Below, piece after piece: positions 1 through 8,900 of a stretch of DNA of 64,000 nucleotides; position 1 is the stretch's first letter, and every line of letters starts with the position of its first letter. The stretch is from positions 1-64,000 of the forward strand of contig JBMNPJ010000006.1 of NCBI GenBank assembly GCA_050943535.1. The letters are read 5' to 3'. Source of the stretch: Massiliimalia sp050943535. Lineage in GTDB: Bacteria > Bacillota > Clostridia > Oscillospirales > Ruminococcaceae. The notes under the pieces were generated by a model, which did no database searches, was not told the DNA's origin, and saw only the letters and a program-made list of their open reading frames with translations. The position numbers and the translations under genes were made by a program.

Positions 1-82
1 AGTTTTATGGTAATTTTCAAAAGAAAATTTGAAAGCGATTCAAAGATTGAGTGTTAGTAAAAACAGGCACCTATAACATCTA

Positions 83-107
83 AGGTGGACATTTTAGATG
101 TCCACCT
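83..107 (+). terminator. Rho-independent-type hairpin
   Basis: A perfect 10-bp stem (83-92 with 98-107) has a 5-base loop and is followed by a short T-run (CATTTTTGG). It probably ends a gene lying to the left of the window. The T-run is short, so the terminator call is moderate. Confidence 0.55.
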
Positions 108-247
108 CATTTTTGGCTTATATATCGGACTTTGCAAGCTTTTTTTGATTTAAAAAATGAAATGATTTTTTATAGATACATTTTTCGAAAAGTGGAATAT
201 CAAAGAAAGCTCTTGTAGATATCCAAATAAAATTGAATATATTTTGT

Positions 248-298
248 AAAAAAGCGAAGTTTTAGTTTGATGAATCAGGCTGTAAACTTCGCTTTTTT
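248..298 (+). repeat. Two-stem hairpin repeat, copy 1
   Basis: A 15-bp outer stem (248-262 with 284-298) encloses an inner 7-bp stem (264-270 with 275-281, including two U-G wobbles on the plus-strand transcript) with a TGAA loop. The outer arms are A-rich then T-rich, so it could end transcription in either direction. A closely related element lies at 43029-43077. The stems differ between copies by paired changes: GA/TC becomes AG/CT in the outer stem, and wobble pairs become C-G pairs in the inner stem. This indicates that structure is kept. Confidence 0.75.
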
Positions 299-575
299 CC
301 ATTTTATTTCCTTTTTTCACTTGTTTAATTTTGCAGAAGCTGAAAGCATCTGTAGAATTTTTTAGCAAGTTTTTAGATAGATTAACAAACCTCAAGGGGA
401 CGGTTTTAAAAGGTCAAAAATCAAAGGGAGAAGTGCACCCTTTTTTTAGAAATATCCCAGTGAAGGGAAAATGGGATTCCAATACAGTCATCTTTTAAAG
501 TCTGGAACTTACTATAATCCGCTGCGTTTATAAAATAAAAAAGCGGCCCAATCATTTGACTTGTCTACCATTATA

Positions 576-800
576 CTACTTGTCTTTTTTGAAACAACCT
601 ACAAACATTAGAATAATTCCGCCAATAAGTAAAAATAAAGAACTGAAAAAGATTAGGGAAAAGTCACCTTGAATAATTGTATAAAGCAATCTATTTCCAT
701 ACCAGTCTGTTGCAAGATCTTCTGAAGCAAATATGATAACACATACGAGTCCAATAATGCCGAACAACCCTAAAAATCCACCGGTAACCACTTTCTTCAT
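576..800 (-). CDS. Small two-helix membrane protein
   Basis: A 74-residue protein of unknown function. It has two hydrophobic segments, roughly residues 7-25 and 47-69, separated by a short polar stretch containing ATDWYGNR, and ends in a basic tail (CFKKDK). The topology fits a small integral membrane protein with both ends on the same side. The start at 800 is supported by a good ribosome binding site (GGAAGGAGAG) a few bases upstream. It is alone on this strand, facing away from the sugar transporter genes. I recognise no family; its strong start signal is the main reason for calling it real. Confidence 0.65.
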   Translation of the reverse strand: MKKVVTGGFLGLFGIIGLVCVIIFASEDLATDWYGNRLLYTIIQGDFSLIFFSSLFLLIGGIILMFVGCFKKDK

Positions 801-1187
801 AAAAGCTCTCCTTCCTAATGATAATTTTAATAATCACCTGTTTTACAAATTTTATCATTTAATTATGAATAATTCAATTACCAAAAGGAATTGATGAACG
901 TAGGTAGCCTATAAAATTTTCTGTTAGGTTAATGTGTTCGCAAAAGAAATCTCCTAAACAGTTCAAACAACTATCAAAAGAAAACCATTTTTATTCTATA
1001 ATAAAGTGAGATTAATTTACAGTAAAAATATAGAATTTTTAGGAAAAAAAGCAGTGAAAAAAATAAGAATCATTCAAATTCTATTAATTTTTACTTTAAA
1101 AATATATTTTTTGGACTTAAAATTAGCTTAGCAGCATGAAGTGACAAAATACATGCTATTAAATTAATAGTTAATAGGAGGATTAAA
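801..1187. other. Divergent intergenic region before the sugar transporter
   Basis: This AT-rich 387-base stretch separates the small membrane protein from the transporter operon and must carry promoters for both. I could not identify a clear -35/-10 pair or a convincing operator. The transporter start at 1188 has a good ribosome binding site (AGGAGG at about 1175-1181). Confidence 0.4.
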
Positions 1188-2165
1188 ATGCGAAGTAAAC
1201 TTTCTGAAAAGGATAGAACACATCTATCAAAAAACAATTTTTCAAACAAAAAACATAATTTTTTATATGATCTGAAAAAAAATTATGTGATGTGGATGAT
1301 GATTTTGCCAGCAATAGTATTTTTTATTATTTTTTGTTACCTTCCTATGTTTGGTATTGTATTAGCTTTTAAAGATTTTAACTATTCAGATGGTATTCTT
1401 GGAAGTCCTTGGGTAGGAATGGCAAATTTTAAGTTTTTGTTTATGTCTGGAACATTATGGAGGGTTACTAAAAATACATTTTTATATAATGTGATTTTTA
1501 TTCTTGTGGATCTAGTAGCACAAATTGCTATTGCAATTATGTTGAGCGAAATAACGAGGAAATGGTATAAAAAAATTGCCCAATCTCTAATGTTTCTTCC
1601 ATATTTCGTTTCTTATGTTTTGCTGGCTGCATTTGTATATAATTTATTTAATTATGAGTATGGTGTAATTAACAATATTTTAGTCAGTTTAGGCATGGAA
1701 CCATTTGATGCATACAGTAATTCTGGAATTTGGAAATATATACTGGTGTTCTTTCATGAATGGAAAGGATTAGGATATGGTGTTGTAATTTATTTGGCCA
1801 CTTTAACTGGTATAAGCAGTGAATTTTATGAAGCTTCAAAAATTGATGGGGCAAATAAGTGGCAGGAAATTCGTTATATTACAGTACCGTTATTAAAGCC
1901 TACTGTTATTATCATTACATTATTTGCAGTAGGAAAGATTATGAAAGGACAATTTGAACTTTTCTATCAAATTATTGGAAATAACGGAAATCTTTACTCA
2001 ACAACAGATATTATTGATACTTATGTTTTTAGAATGTTGACACAAACTTTTGATCCGGGTATGGGAACAGCTGCGGGGCTCTATCAATCTGTCGTTAGCT
2101 TTATTTTGATTATGGTGGTTAACTTTATTGTGAAAAAAATAGAACCTGATTATTCTTTATTTTAA
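1188..2165 (+). CDS. Sugar ABC transporter permease, LplB type
   Basis: Inner-membrane subunit of a CUT1-family carbohydrate importer. The 325-residue protein has a basic N-terminal tail of about 30 residues, then six predicted membrane helices. The typical LplB opening is visible (LPAIVFFIIFCYLPMFGI), followed by a periplasm-facing loop ending in WVGMANFKFLF. The EAA loop that contacts the ATPase is present (FYEASKIDGANKWQEI). Seventeen bases separate it from the second permease, so the two are co-transcribed. LplB-type systems in Clostridia and Bacillus usually import oligosaccharides or uronate-containing sugars and borrow a shared ATPase; none is encoded here. Confidence 0.92.
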   Translation: MRSKLSEKDRTHLSKNNFSNKKHNFLYDLKKNYVMWMMILPAIVFFIIFCYLPMFGIVLAFKDFNYSDGILGSPWVGMANFKFLFMSGTLWRVTKNTFLYNVIFILVDLVAQIAIAIMLSEITRKWYKKIAQSLMFLPYFVSYVLLAAFVYNLFNYEYGVINNILVSLGMEPFDAYSNSGIWKYILVFFHEWKGLGYGVVIYLATLTGISSEFYEASKIDGANKWQEIRYITVPLLKPTVIIITLFAVGKIMKGQFELFYQIIGNNGNLYSTTDIIDTYVFRMLTQTFDPGMGTAAGLYQSVVSFILIMVVNFIVKKIEPDYSLF

Positions 2166-2181
2166 ATAAGGGGGGATTAAT

Positions 2182-3063
2182 TTGAAAAAGACATTAGACG
2201 AAAAAGTATTTGTAGGACTATCTTATTTTGTCACATTTATTATAGCGTTAATTTGTTTTATTCCATTTTGGTTAATTGTAATTGGTTCTTTTACTAGTGA
2301 ACAAGAAATTTTAACAAAAGGATATTCTTTTATACCGGATCATTTTTCACTCAATGCATATAAAATGGTGTTTGAAATTCCGGAAAAAATTATTAATGCA
2401 TATGGAGTTTCTATTTTCATTACGGTTATTGGTGGAGGATTAAGTATTTTTTTAACGGCGATGTCAGCATTTGTACTGATGAGAAAGGATTTTGAATATA
2501 GGAATAAAATTGCATTTATATTTTATTTTCCCACAATATTTAGTGGGGGTATGATTCCTAGCTATATTTTGATTGTTAAATACCTTGGGTTAAAGGATAA
2601 TTTGTTATCATTGATTTTGCCAGGATTGTTGGCAGCATGGAATATTTTTCTTATGAGGAATTTTATGAAAGATATTCCGGATTCTATCATGGAATCAGCA
2701 AAGTTAGATGGTGCAAATGATTTTAGAATCTTTATTTCTCTGTATCTTCCGTTGTCTGGTGCAGGACTTGCTACAATTGGGCTATTCATCGCATTAGGAT
2801 ATTGGAATAACTGGTATAATGCAATGTTATATATTGACAGCACGCATCTGTATCCGCTGCAATATTTGTTGTATCAAATGCTTGCAAATATTACAGGTCT
2901 GCGAGAAGCAGCTTCTTCAGCAGGAATTGTTATTACTGATATGCCTAGCGAAACTTTTAAAATGGCTATGGCAGTCATTACAACAGGTCCCATTATTTTC
3001 TTGTATCCATTCGTTCAAAAATATTTTGTTAAGGGGTTAACTGTGGGTGCGGTCAAAGGTTAA
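2182..3063 (+). CDS. Sugar ABC transporter permease, LplC/YtcP type
   Basis: Second permease subunit of the CUT1 importer, 293 residues with six predicted helices. The start is a TTG at 2182 placed just behind a very strong GGGGGG-containing binding site. The ATPase-contact EAA motif reads IMESAKLDGANDFRIF. The C-terminus ends in KGLTVGAVKG, a signature of LplC/YtcP proteins. It is expected to pair with the LplB-like subunit upstream to form the membrane channel for the substrate delivered by the lipoprotein encoded next. Confidence 0.93.
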   Translation: MKKTLDEKVFVGLSYFVTFIIALICFIPFWLIVIGSFTSEQEILTKGYSFIPDHFSLNAYKMVFEIPEKIINAYGVSIFITVIGGGLSIFLTAMSAFVLMRKDFEYRNKIAFIFYFPTIFSGGMIPSYILIVKYLGLKDNLLSLILPGLLAAWNIFLMRNFMKDIPDSIMESAKLDGANDFRIFISLYLPLSGAGLATIGLFIALGYWNNWYNAMLYIDSTHLYPLQYLLYQMLANITGLREAASSAGIVITDMPSETFKMAMAVITTGPIIFLYPFVQKYFVKGLTVGAVKG

Positions 3064-3108
3064 TGCCACACAGTGGTTAATATAATTTAAATTTTAGGAG
3101 GATTAATT

Positions 3109-4641
3109 ATGAAAAACAAAAAATTTTTAGCTGCATTTTTAGCTGCTGTTTTGTTGACAGCAACATTTACAGGATGCAAAAAGTCAGAAGAATCAAAGAA
3201 CACTTCCTCTGGTACTAGTGGAACGGATACTTCTCAAGAAGTTGTGCTTAAAACCTATTTTTTAGGTGATGAAGGGGGAGAGACTTCTGATGCTGCTTTA
3301 GATGCACTTAACGAAAAACTTAAAGAAAAAATTAATGCCACTTTAGATCCAGCGGCTATTTCTTGGGGAGATTGGAAACAAAAATTTCCAGTGATATTAG
3401 CATCAGGTGAAAGTTACGATATGATTTATACTGCAAACTGGGCTTTTTATTTTACAGAAGGTGCCAAAGGAGCATATATGCCATTAGATGATATGTTACC
3501 GACCTATGCACCAGAAACATATAAACAAATGCAGGAAATGAATTTAATTGATGGTATTAAAATTAACGGAAAAATTTATATGGTTCCAGGTTATAAAGAA
3601 GAAGTTCAAACTCATGATTTTGTGATTCGTGAGGATTTAAGAAAAAAATACAATGTACCGGAAATTGATTCCTATGAAGATTTAGAAGCATATTTTGATG
3701 CAATTAAACAGAATGAACCTTCTATGCTTCCATTAGCACTTTCTCCCACGAGTACAGGTATCATTTATAATGCAGTTCAGTATGGGCCAGATTGGGCTCG
3801 CCCAATTGTAGGAGGAGACCAGGGAGTAATTACTTATAAAATAGAAGATGGTACAGAGGTATTCTCACTTGTAGATACTCCTGAATATGAAGAATTTGTA
3901 ACAAGACAACACGAATGGTATAATAAAGGATATTGGTCAAAGAGCATTTTGTCAGAAAAATCCGCAACAAAAGATCAATTTTTAGCAGGAACTAGTGCTA
4001 CTACTATCGAAAATCATGGAAATATTCAGAATATCTACAATACTTTACAAGCATCTAATCCTGATTGGGAAATTAGTGTTTGGTCACCTGATACTACCAA
4101 AATTGAAAGATCTGCACCCGCCGGAAATGGAACAGCCATTGGTGCACATGCTAAAAATCCTGAACGTTCTTTGATGTTTTTAGAATTAGCAACCCATGAT
4201 CAGGAAGTATATGATTTGTTAACATATGGCGTAGAAGGTGTAAACTACGATCTGACTTCAGATGGAAAAATTATGCGTCCTGAAAATGCTAGCCCGGATG
4301 CAAACTTAAATATCAGAGGGCTATCTATGGGAATTGCTAATGATGAATTAAAAAGAGATTCTGTACTGGATTGGGATTGGTTGGTAGAAGCGAAAACTAC
4401 AGCATTTGAAAATTCTGTAGTTCCAGCATTAGCTGGTTTTGTAATTAATGAAGATAATATCTCAGCAGAAATTGCCGCAATCACTAATGTAATTTCAGAA
4501 TACAAAGTGCCATTGGATTATGGAACCGTTGATCCTAAAGAAGGTTTAGAAACATTACGTAAAAAATTAAAGGATGCTGGAATTGAAAAAGTGATTGAAG
4601 AACTGAATAAACAAGTGGCAGAATACAATCAGAGCAAATAA
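3109..4641 (+). CDS. Extracellular sugar-binding lipoprotein of the LplA type
   Basis: Solute-binding protein for the CUT1 importer, 510 residues. The N-terminus is a lipoprotein signal: basic MKNKK, hydrophobic core, and a lipobox ending at Cys23 (TATFTGC). A Ser/Thr-rich linker follows, then an extracellular_solute_binding family 1 domain. Its size and the LplA-like features (WGDWKQKFPVILASGESYD near the N-terminus) fit the large binding proteins that serve LplBC permeases and take oligosaccharides. A clear ribosome binding site (AGGAGG) precedes the ATG. The gene ends at a strong hairpin at 4658-4690, which may set the binding protein apart from the downstream regulator. Confidence 0.93.
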   Translation: MKNKKFLAAFLAAVLLTATFTGCKKSEESKNTSSGTSGTDTSQEVVLKTYFLGDEGGETSDAALDALNEKLKEKINATLDPAAISWGDWKQKFPVILASGESYDMIYTANWAFYFTEGAKGAYMPLDDMLPTYAPETYKQMQEMNLIDGIKINGKIYMVPGYKEEVQTHDFVIREDLRKKYNVPEIDSYEDLEAYFDAIKQNEPSMLPLALSPTSTGIIYNAVQYGPDWARPIVGGDQGVITYKIEDGTEVFSLVDTPEYEEFVTRQHEWYNKGYWSKSILSEKSATKDQFLAGTSATTIENHGNIQNIYNTLQASNPDWEISVWSPDTTKIERSAPAGNGTAIGAHAKNPERSLMFLELATHDQEVYDLLTYGVEGVNYDLTSDGKIMRPENASPDANLNIRGLSMGIANDELKRDSVLDWDWLVEAKTTAFENSVVPALAGFVINEDNISAEIAAITNVISEYKVPLDYGTVDPKEGLETLRKKLKDAGIEKVIEELNKQVAEYNQSK

Positions 4642-4657
4642 ATTGTTTAAAAAGTGG

Positions 4658-4692
4658 AAACAGTCATATGGATTTTCCATATGACTGTTTTA
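4658..4692 (+). terminator. Hairpin after the binding-protein gene
   Basis: A perfect 15-bp stem (4658-4672 with 4676-4690) with a TTT loop follows the lipoprotein gene directly. The T-tract after the stem is short (GTTTTA), so it may be a partial terminator or an mRNA-stabilising hairpin that keeps binding-protein message high relative to the regulator and enzyme genes. Confidence 0.6.
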
Positions 4693-4744
4693 GGCATTGA
4701 TTAAAAAACGAAAATATAGTTAAGTTGAAGGGGCAGGATGAGTT

Positions 4745-6946
4745 ATGATAAAAGCAAATAAAAAACTCCTTTCAAAAATTGTTTTGACATTTATGAGCGC
4801 AGTAATTGTTATTATATTAGGAATGTCAACATTTTTTTATTCGTTTTTTGAATCAAAAATGCAGCAACAACTTTATCAAGATTCTTTGGTTCGATTGCGT
4901 CAAACTGCTAGTACTGTAGAATTTTTGTCGGAATATGTTCAAAGTGTTTTTACTGGAATTATTAATGATCCACAGATTATGGATTTATCAATGACGCATG
5001 AGGCTGATGGTGATGATGTAAGAAAAGGATTGTCACAATTAGAGCAACTTCGGATAACAACGCCTCAAATTTATTCAATTTATATTTACAATGATGTCTG
5101 TAATTGCGTTTTTTCATCTGGAAGCAATGAAAGCAGTATGATAAACGATATAGATTTTTTTTATGATGCAGAATACAGAGATTTTATTAATAATATAGAT
5201 AATATCAGCCTTTATACGCCATACCATCGTATGATTCCTGTTAGAGATAATTATCAAACTTCTATTTATACATATTTTTACTATACCAAAAGTATTACTG
5301 GAAAAATAAGAAATATTATTGCAATTAATTTTTCTGGAGATTGGGTCAAAAAATCAATAGGTTATTTATCGTCTCCGGATAAATCTGGTAGCTATATTGA
5401 AATTATAGATGAAAACAACAATATTGTTTTATCACAAAATATATTAAAACAAAGCAGTTCAAAAGAATTAAATTATTATCGAACTATGATAGAAGAAAAT
5501 CAACAGCAAGGATTTTTTATTTATGGAGACGGGAAAAATAAGAAATTGGTGTCATATGTTTGTCCAGATAGATGGGGATATGATAATTGGACATTTCTTT
5601 CTATTAATGATTATGATGTTATTGTACAACCGATACAGTCTTCACGAACCGTTGTAATATGGAGTTGTATAGGAATTTTAATAGTTAGTTGTATGGTGAT
5701 TTGGCTTCTTTCCAATAAAATTTATAGACCGATTCAAAATAAAATTGAAACATTGGAATATCAACAAAATAAGGATTATCAGTTGAAAAGGCAATATTTT
5801 TTATTCCGCTTATTGAATAATAAAAATAATGAAAATACATCAGATGTGATAGCCAAATTTGACAAATATAAAATCAATTTTTCTCATAAAGGAAAAATTA
5901 TAGTTATGATTATTACTGTGGACAATTATTGGGCATTTAAGAATCGCCCGAATCATTCAGTAAATAGGCATATTCATAATCTAGAGTTAGATATTCAACA
6001 GATATTGCAGCAGCGAATAGAAAATTTTGAAATATTGCCTTTTAGCAATGGGGTTATTCCTGTTATTATTGAGGTTAAAGATTCTGTGGATATCCGGTGT
6101 TTAGGATCAGAATTTCAAGCATCTTTAACTAGCTTACAATATGCTGTGAGTATTTGTTTTAGTTCTTTAGGATATACTTACCGAGATTTACCTTTTTTGT
6201 ATAAAGAAGCTATGACAGCTAAATCTTATGTGTTTGTACAGGGACTTCATAGTGTAATTTATTATGATGAATATATGGAGGGGAAAAAATATTATATTCC
6301 CAACTTACCCAATATAGAAAGAGATATGATCAACCAAATATTTAGCGGAAAAGAAGAACAGGCAATTGAAGTGTTGAATTGCTTTTTTGGGGAGCTAGAA
6401 AAAATGGATATTGATAATATTCAGTTATCTTTTTTACATTTAGCATATGCAATAAAGCATTATTATCAATCTAATATTAGCTTTCTGGTAACTACGCTAG
6501 ATGATTTTACTTCCTTTATTCAAAAAATTCAAACATTGGAAACAATAGGTCAAGTAAAAAATATGTTTATAAATCTTTTTTCTGAAATTCATGAAGGCGT
6601 TTTAGAAAATGCTAAAAGTAAACATGACAATTTGGTTTCAACAATAAGAAATTCTGTTGAGAAAAATTACAGTAATCCTATATTTTCCATAAACAATATT
6701 GCAGATGAGATTAATATGTCTTCAGCATATATTGGAAAATTATATAAGCAGGCTGCAGGGCATTCTTTTACAGAATATTTAAATGATTATCGGTTGCAAA
6801 AAGCCAGTTGTTTGTTACTCTCAACAAATGAGACTGTAAATAAAATTTCTGAATCTGTTGGATTTTCAAATTCATCTTACTTTTTTAATATGTTTAAGAA
6901 AAAATACAATATGACACCAGCGGCTTATCGGGCTGCTAATAAATAA
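4745..6946 (+). CDS. Membrane-bound AraC-family sensor regulator, YesN type
   Basis: Single-chain membrane sensor and transcription factor of 733 residues. The first transmembrane helix lies near residues 10-34, followed by an extracellular sensor of about 260 residues with dCache-like character and a second helix (IWSCIGILIVSCMVIWLLS) near residue 300. A cytoplasmic linker leads to a C-terminal AraC/XylS DNA-binding domain (about residues 635-733) with two helix-turn-helix units; the second reads KISESVGFSNSSYFFNMFKK and ends in the family tail MTPAAYRAA. Proteins of this build usually sit beside LplABC-type importers and activate them in response to external sugar. Here it sits between the importer and the hydrolase genes, almost touching the next gene. 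Confidence 0.92.
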   Translation: MIKANKKLLSKIVLTFMSAVIVIILGMSTFFYSFFESKMQQQLYQDSLVRLRQTASTVEFLSEYVQSVFTGIINDPQIMDLSMTHEADGDDVRKGLSQLEQLRITTPQIYSIYIYNDVCNCVFSSGSNESSMINDIDFFYDAEYRDFINNIDNISLYTPYHRMIPVRDNYQTSIYTYFYYTKSITGKIRNIIAINFSGDWVKKSIGYLSSPDKSGSYIEIIDENNNIVLSQNILKQSSSKELNYYRTMIEENQQQGFFIYGDGKNKKLVSYVCPDRWGYDNWTFLSINDYDVIVQPIQSSRTVVIWSCIGILIVSCMVIWLLSNKIYRPIQNKIETLEYQQNKDYQLKRQYFLFRLLNNKNNENTSDVIAKFDKYKINFSHKGKIIVMIITVDNYWAFKNRPNHSVNRHIHNLELDIQQILQQRIENFEILPFSNGVIPVIIEVKDSVDIRCLGSEFQASLTSLQYAVSICFSSLGYTYRDLPFLYKEAMTAKSYVFVQGLHSVIYYDEYMEGKKYYIPNLPNIERDMINQIFSGKEEQAIEVLNCFFGELEKMDIDNIQLSFLHLAYAIKHYYQSNISFLVTTLDDFTSFIQKIQTLETIGQVKNMFINLFSEIHEGVLENAKSKHDNLVSTIRNSVEKNYSNPIFSINNIADEINMSSAYIGKLYKQAAGHSFTEYLNDYRLQKASCLLLSTNETVNKISESVGFSNSSYFFNMFKKKYNMTPAAYRAANK

Positions 6947-6964
6947 AAAGTGAGGAAAGTCTTT

Positions 6965-8872
6965 ATGATAGATGGTACTGTTTTTGAAAATGGCAACTAT
7001 GAGTTTGGGTTTAATTATTGGGCTTCTTATGCAGGAACGAATATGTGGAATGATTGGGATGAAGCCATTATTGAAAGAGATTTATCCCGGTTAGCTGATA
7101 CGGGAGCAAGCGTGCTTCGTGTTTTTCCTTTGTGGAGGGATTTTCAGCCAATTACGCTGCATAGAGAATGTTTTGGAAAAGAACGAGTTGTGTGCTTTAG
7201 AGAATCTACACGAAAATTTAATCATATTGGTCAAGCGGGTATGGATCCAGTTATGCTTGAACGTTTTGAAGCTTTTACAAACTTATGTGAAAAATATCAT
7301 TTCAAATTGATAATCGGATTACTTACAGGATGGATGAGCGGAAGATTAATTGTTCCTGAAGCACTGGAGGGACGAAATGTACTAACGGATTCCTTTTGTT
7401 TGTACTGGGAAACAAAGTTTGTAGAATGCTTTGTAGAGTACTTTAAAAACAATAGTGTAATTGTGGCATGGGAATTGGGAAATGAGTCTAATTGTATGGC
7501 AGAGGTAGAGAATTCTTATCAAGCGTGGCTGTGGAGCTATACAATATCTTCTGCTATTAAAAAAGTTGACAATACCAGACCAGTTTTATCCGGAATGCAC
7601 TCCTTAACTCCTGGTGGTACATGGAAAATTGAGGATCAAGGTGAAGTAACAGATATATTAACAATTCATCCTTATACAGTTTGGACGCCATTTTGTAACT
7701 TGGATCCTTGTACTACGATTAAACCTGTATCACATTTGGCAGCAGAATTGTGTTTTTATCGTGATATTGGACAAAAGCCGTGTTTTACTGAGGAAATTGG
7801 GACAACTGATTTAAGACAAAACGAAGAAAATACTTGTGATTTTGTAAGAGCTAGTTTATTTAATGCTTTAGCATATGATGGGTTTCCTCTGCTATGGTGG
7901 TGTGCATCTTATGAAAAGGATCTAGCGCATGCTCCTTATGTATGGTCACATGGGGAGCGAGGAATGGGACTGCTTTTGCCGGATGGACAAGAAAAGCCTG
8001 CATTAAATGAGTTTAGAAAATTTAAAGAGATGTGCAATAAACTTCCCTTTACATATTTGCCATTACGAAAAGTACATGCACATGCAGTGTTAACTGATGT
8101 TGATAGTTGGAGTACGTGTTTAGGAAGCTTTTTATTGTCGTTGCAGTCTGGATTTAGTATAACATATCAATCCAGTAAACAAAAATTAAAAGACAGCAAT
8201 TTTTATCTGTATCCATGTTATGAAAATTCTTCAAAAGAAGAATGGGAAACACTCATTGAAAAAGTAAAAAATGGAAGTTCTTTGTATCTTTCTAGTGATA
8301 AAATGTTGGGAACAGGATACGAAGAGGTATTTGGATTTAAAATGGCTATGATGTGGGAAGAAGAGCAGAGATATTCTTATCAGACATCTCAAATAGTTTC
8401 CAAATGGAGTAAAGAAATTGTGCCGACTACCGCAAAAATTTTGCTTCAAGATGATAACGGAACTCCTTTGTTGTTAAAAAATTATTATGGAAAGGGAACA
8501 GTATACTATTGTCCTGTTTCTATTGAAGCAGATTATGCACAAAAAAGCAGAGTTTCTTATACAGATATTGGTCGGCTTCATCGGGACATTTATAATTTTT
8601 TATCCGAAGAGCTTTGTCAAAATAATATTTTGAGTAATAAACAATTTTTAACTGGTATTACGGAACATTGGTTATCTTTTGATAAAGTTGCTGTTGTGGT
8701 AGTTAATTATGATATCAAACCTGTTGAAGAAGAGTTTGTTATTCAAAATGGGTATCAAATACGAGCTATTTTTAATTCATCTTATGCACAAAAAGAAGAC
8801 ACAGTAATTCGTGTACCAATTGATAAAAATAGTGGATGTATATTGATATTGGAAAAATACAAACAGGTTTAA
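6965..8872 (+). CDS. Clan GH-A glycoside hydrolase, paralogue 1
   Basis: Cytoplasmic glycosidase of 635 residues, with no signal peptide. I choose ATG 6965 over the in-frame GTG at 6950 because the GTGAGGA stretch at 6950-6956 is its ribosome binding site. The N-terminal half is a TIM barrel related to GH5 and the beta-mannanase-like families: FGFNYWASYAG at strand 1, the acid/base Glu174 in WELGNESN, and the nucleophile Glu276 or 277 in CFTEEIG about 100 residues later. The C-terminal half looks like a beta-galactosidase-type glutamine-amidotransferase-like domain plus a small beta domain. It is a clear paralogue of the gene at 11147. The substrate is probably an imported oligosaccharide; the exact sugar is unknown. 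Confidence 0.82.
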   Translation: MIDGTVFENGNYEFGFNYWASYAGTNMWNDWDEAIIERDLSRLADTGASVLRVFPLWRDFQPITLHRECFGKERVVCFRESTRKFNHIGQAGMDPVMLERFEAFTNLCEKYHFKLIIGLLTGWMSGRLIVPEALEGRNVLTDSFCLYWETKFVECFVEYFKNNSVIVAWELGNESNCMAEVENSYQAWLWSYTISSAIKKVDNTRPVLSGMHSLTPGGTWKIEDQGEVTDILTIHPYTVWTPFCNLDPCTTIKPVSHLAAELCFYRDIGQKPCFTEEIGTTDLRQNEENTCDFVRASLFNALAYDGFPLLWWCASYEKDLAHAPYVWSHGERGMGLLLPDGQEKPALNEFRKFKEMCNKLPFTYLPLRKVHAHAVLTDVDSWSTCLGSFLLSLQSGFSITYQSSKQKLKDSNFYLYPCYENSSKEEWETLIEKVKNGSSLYLSSDKMLGTGYEEVFGFKMAMMWEEEQRYSYQTSQIVSKWSKEIVPTTAKILLQDDNGTPLLLKNYYGKGTVYYCPVSIEADYAQKSRVSYTDIGRLHRDIYNFLSEELCQNNILSNKQFLTGITEHWLSFDKVAVVVVNYDIKPVEEEFVIQNGYQIRAIFNSSYAQKEDTVIRVPIDKNSGCILILEKYKQV

Positions 8873-8900
8873 TTCAGCCCAGAAAAGAGGAGAAAATACT

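Larger units (their letters stand above)
1..575. other. Left-end intergenic stretch with two hairpins
   Basis: I see no convincing gene here. The stretch holds a perfect short hairpin at 83-107 and a long two-stem hairpin at 248-298, both listed separately. The 81-codon open frame on the minus strand (150-395) runs straight through the second hairpin and has no family resemblance, so I do not call it. The region is very AT-rich, like the transporter locus that follows. Confidence 0.6.

Noticed and set aside
28..45. Possible catabolite-control (cre) or LacI-type operator, TTGAAAGCGATTCAA
   Set aside because: It is nearly symmetric but one base short of the cre consensus and misses two consensus positions. 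The gene it would control lies outside the window.
150..395. An 81-codon minus-strand reading frame
   Set aside because: It crosses the two-stem hairpin, has no convincing ribosome binding site and resembles no family; an AT-rich chance frame.
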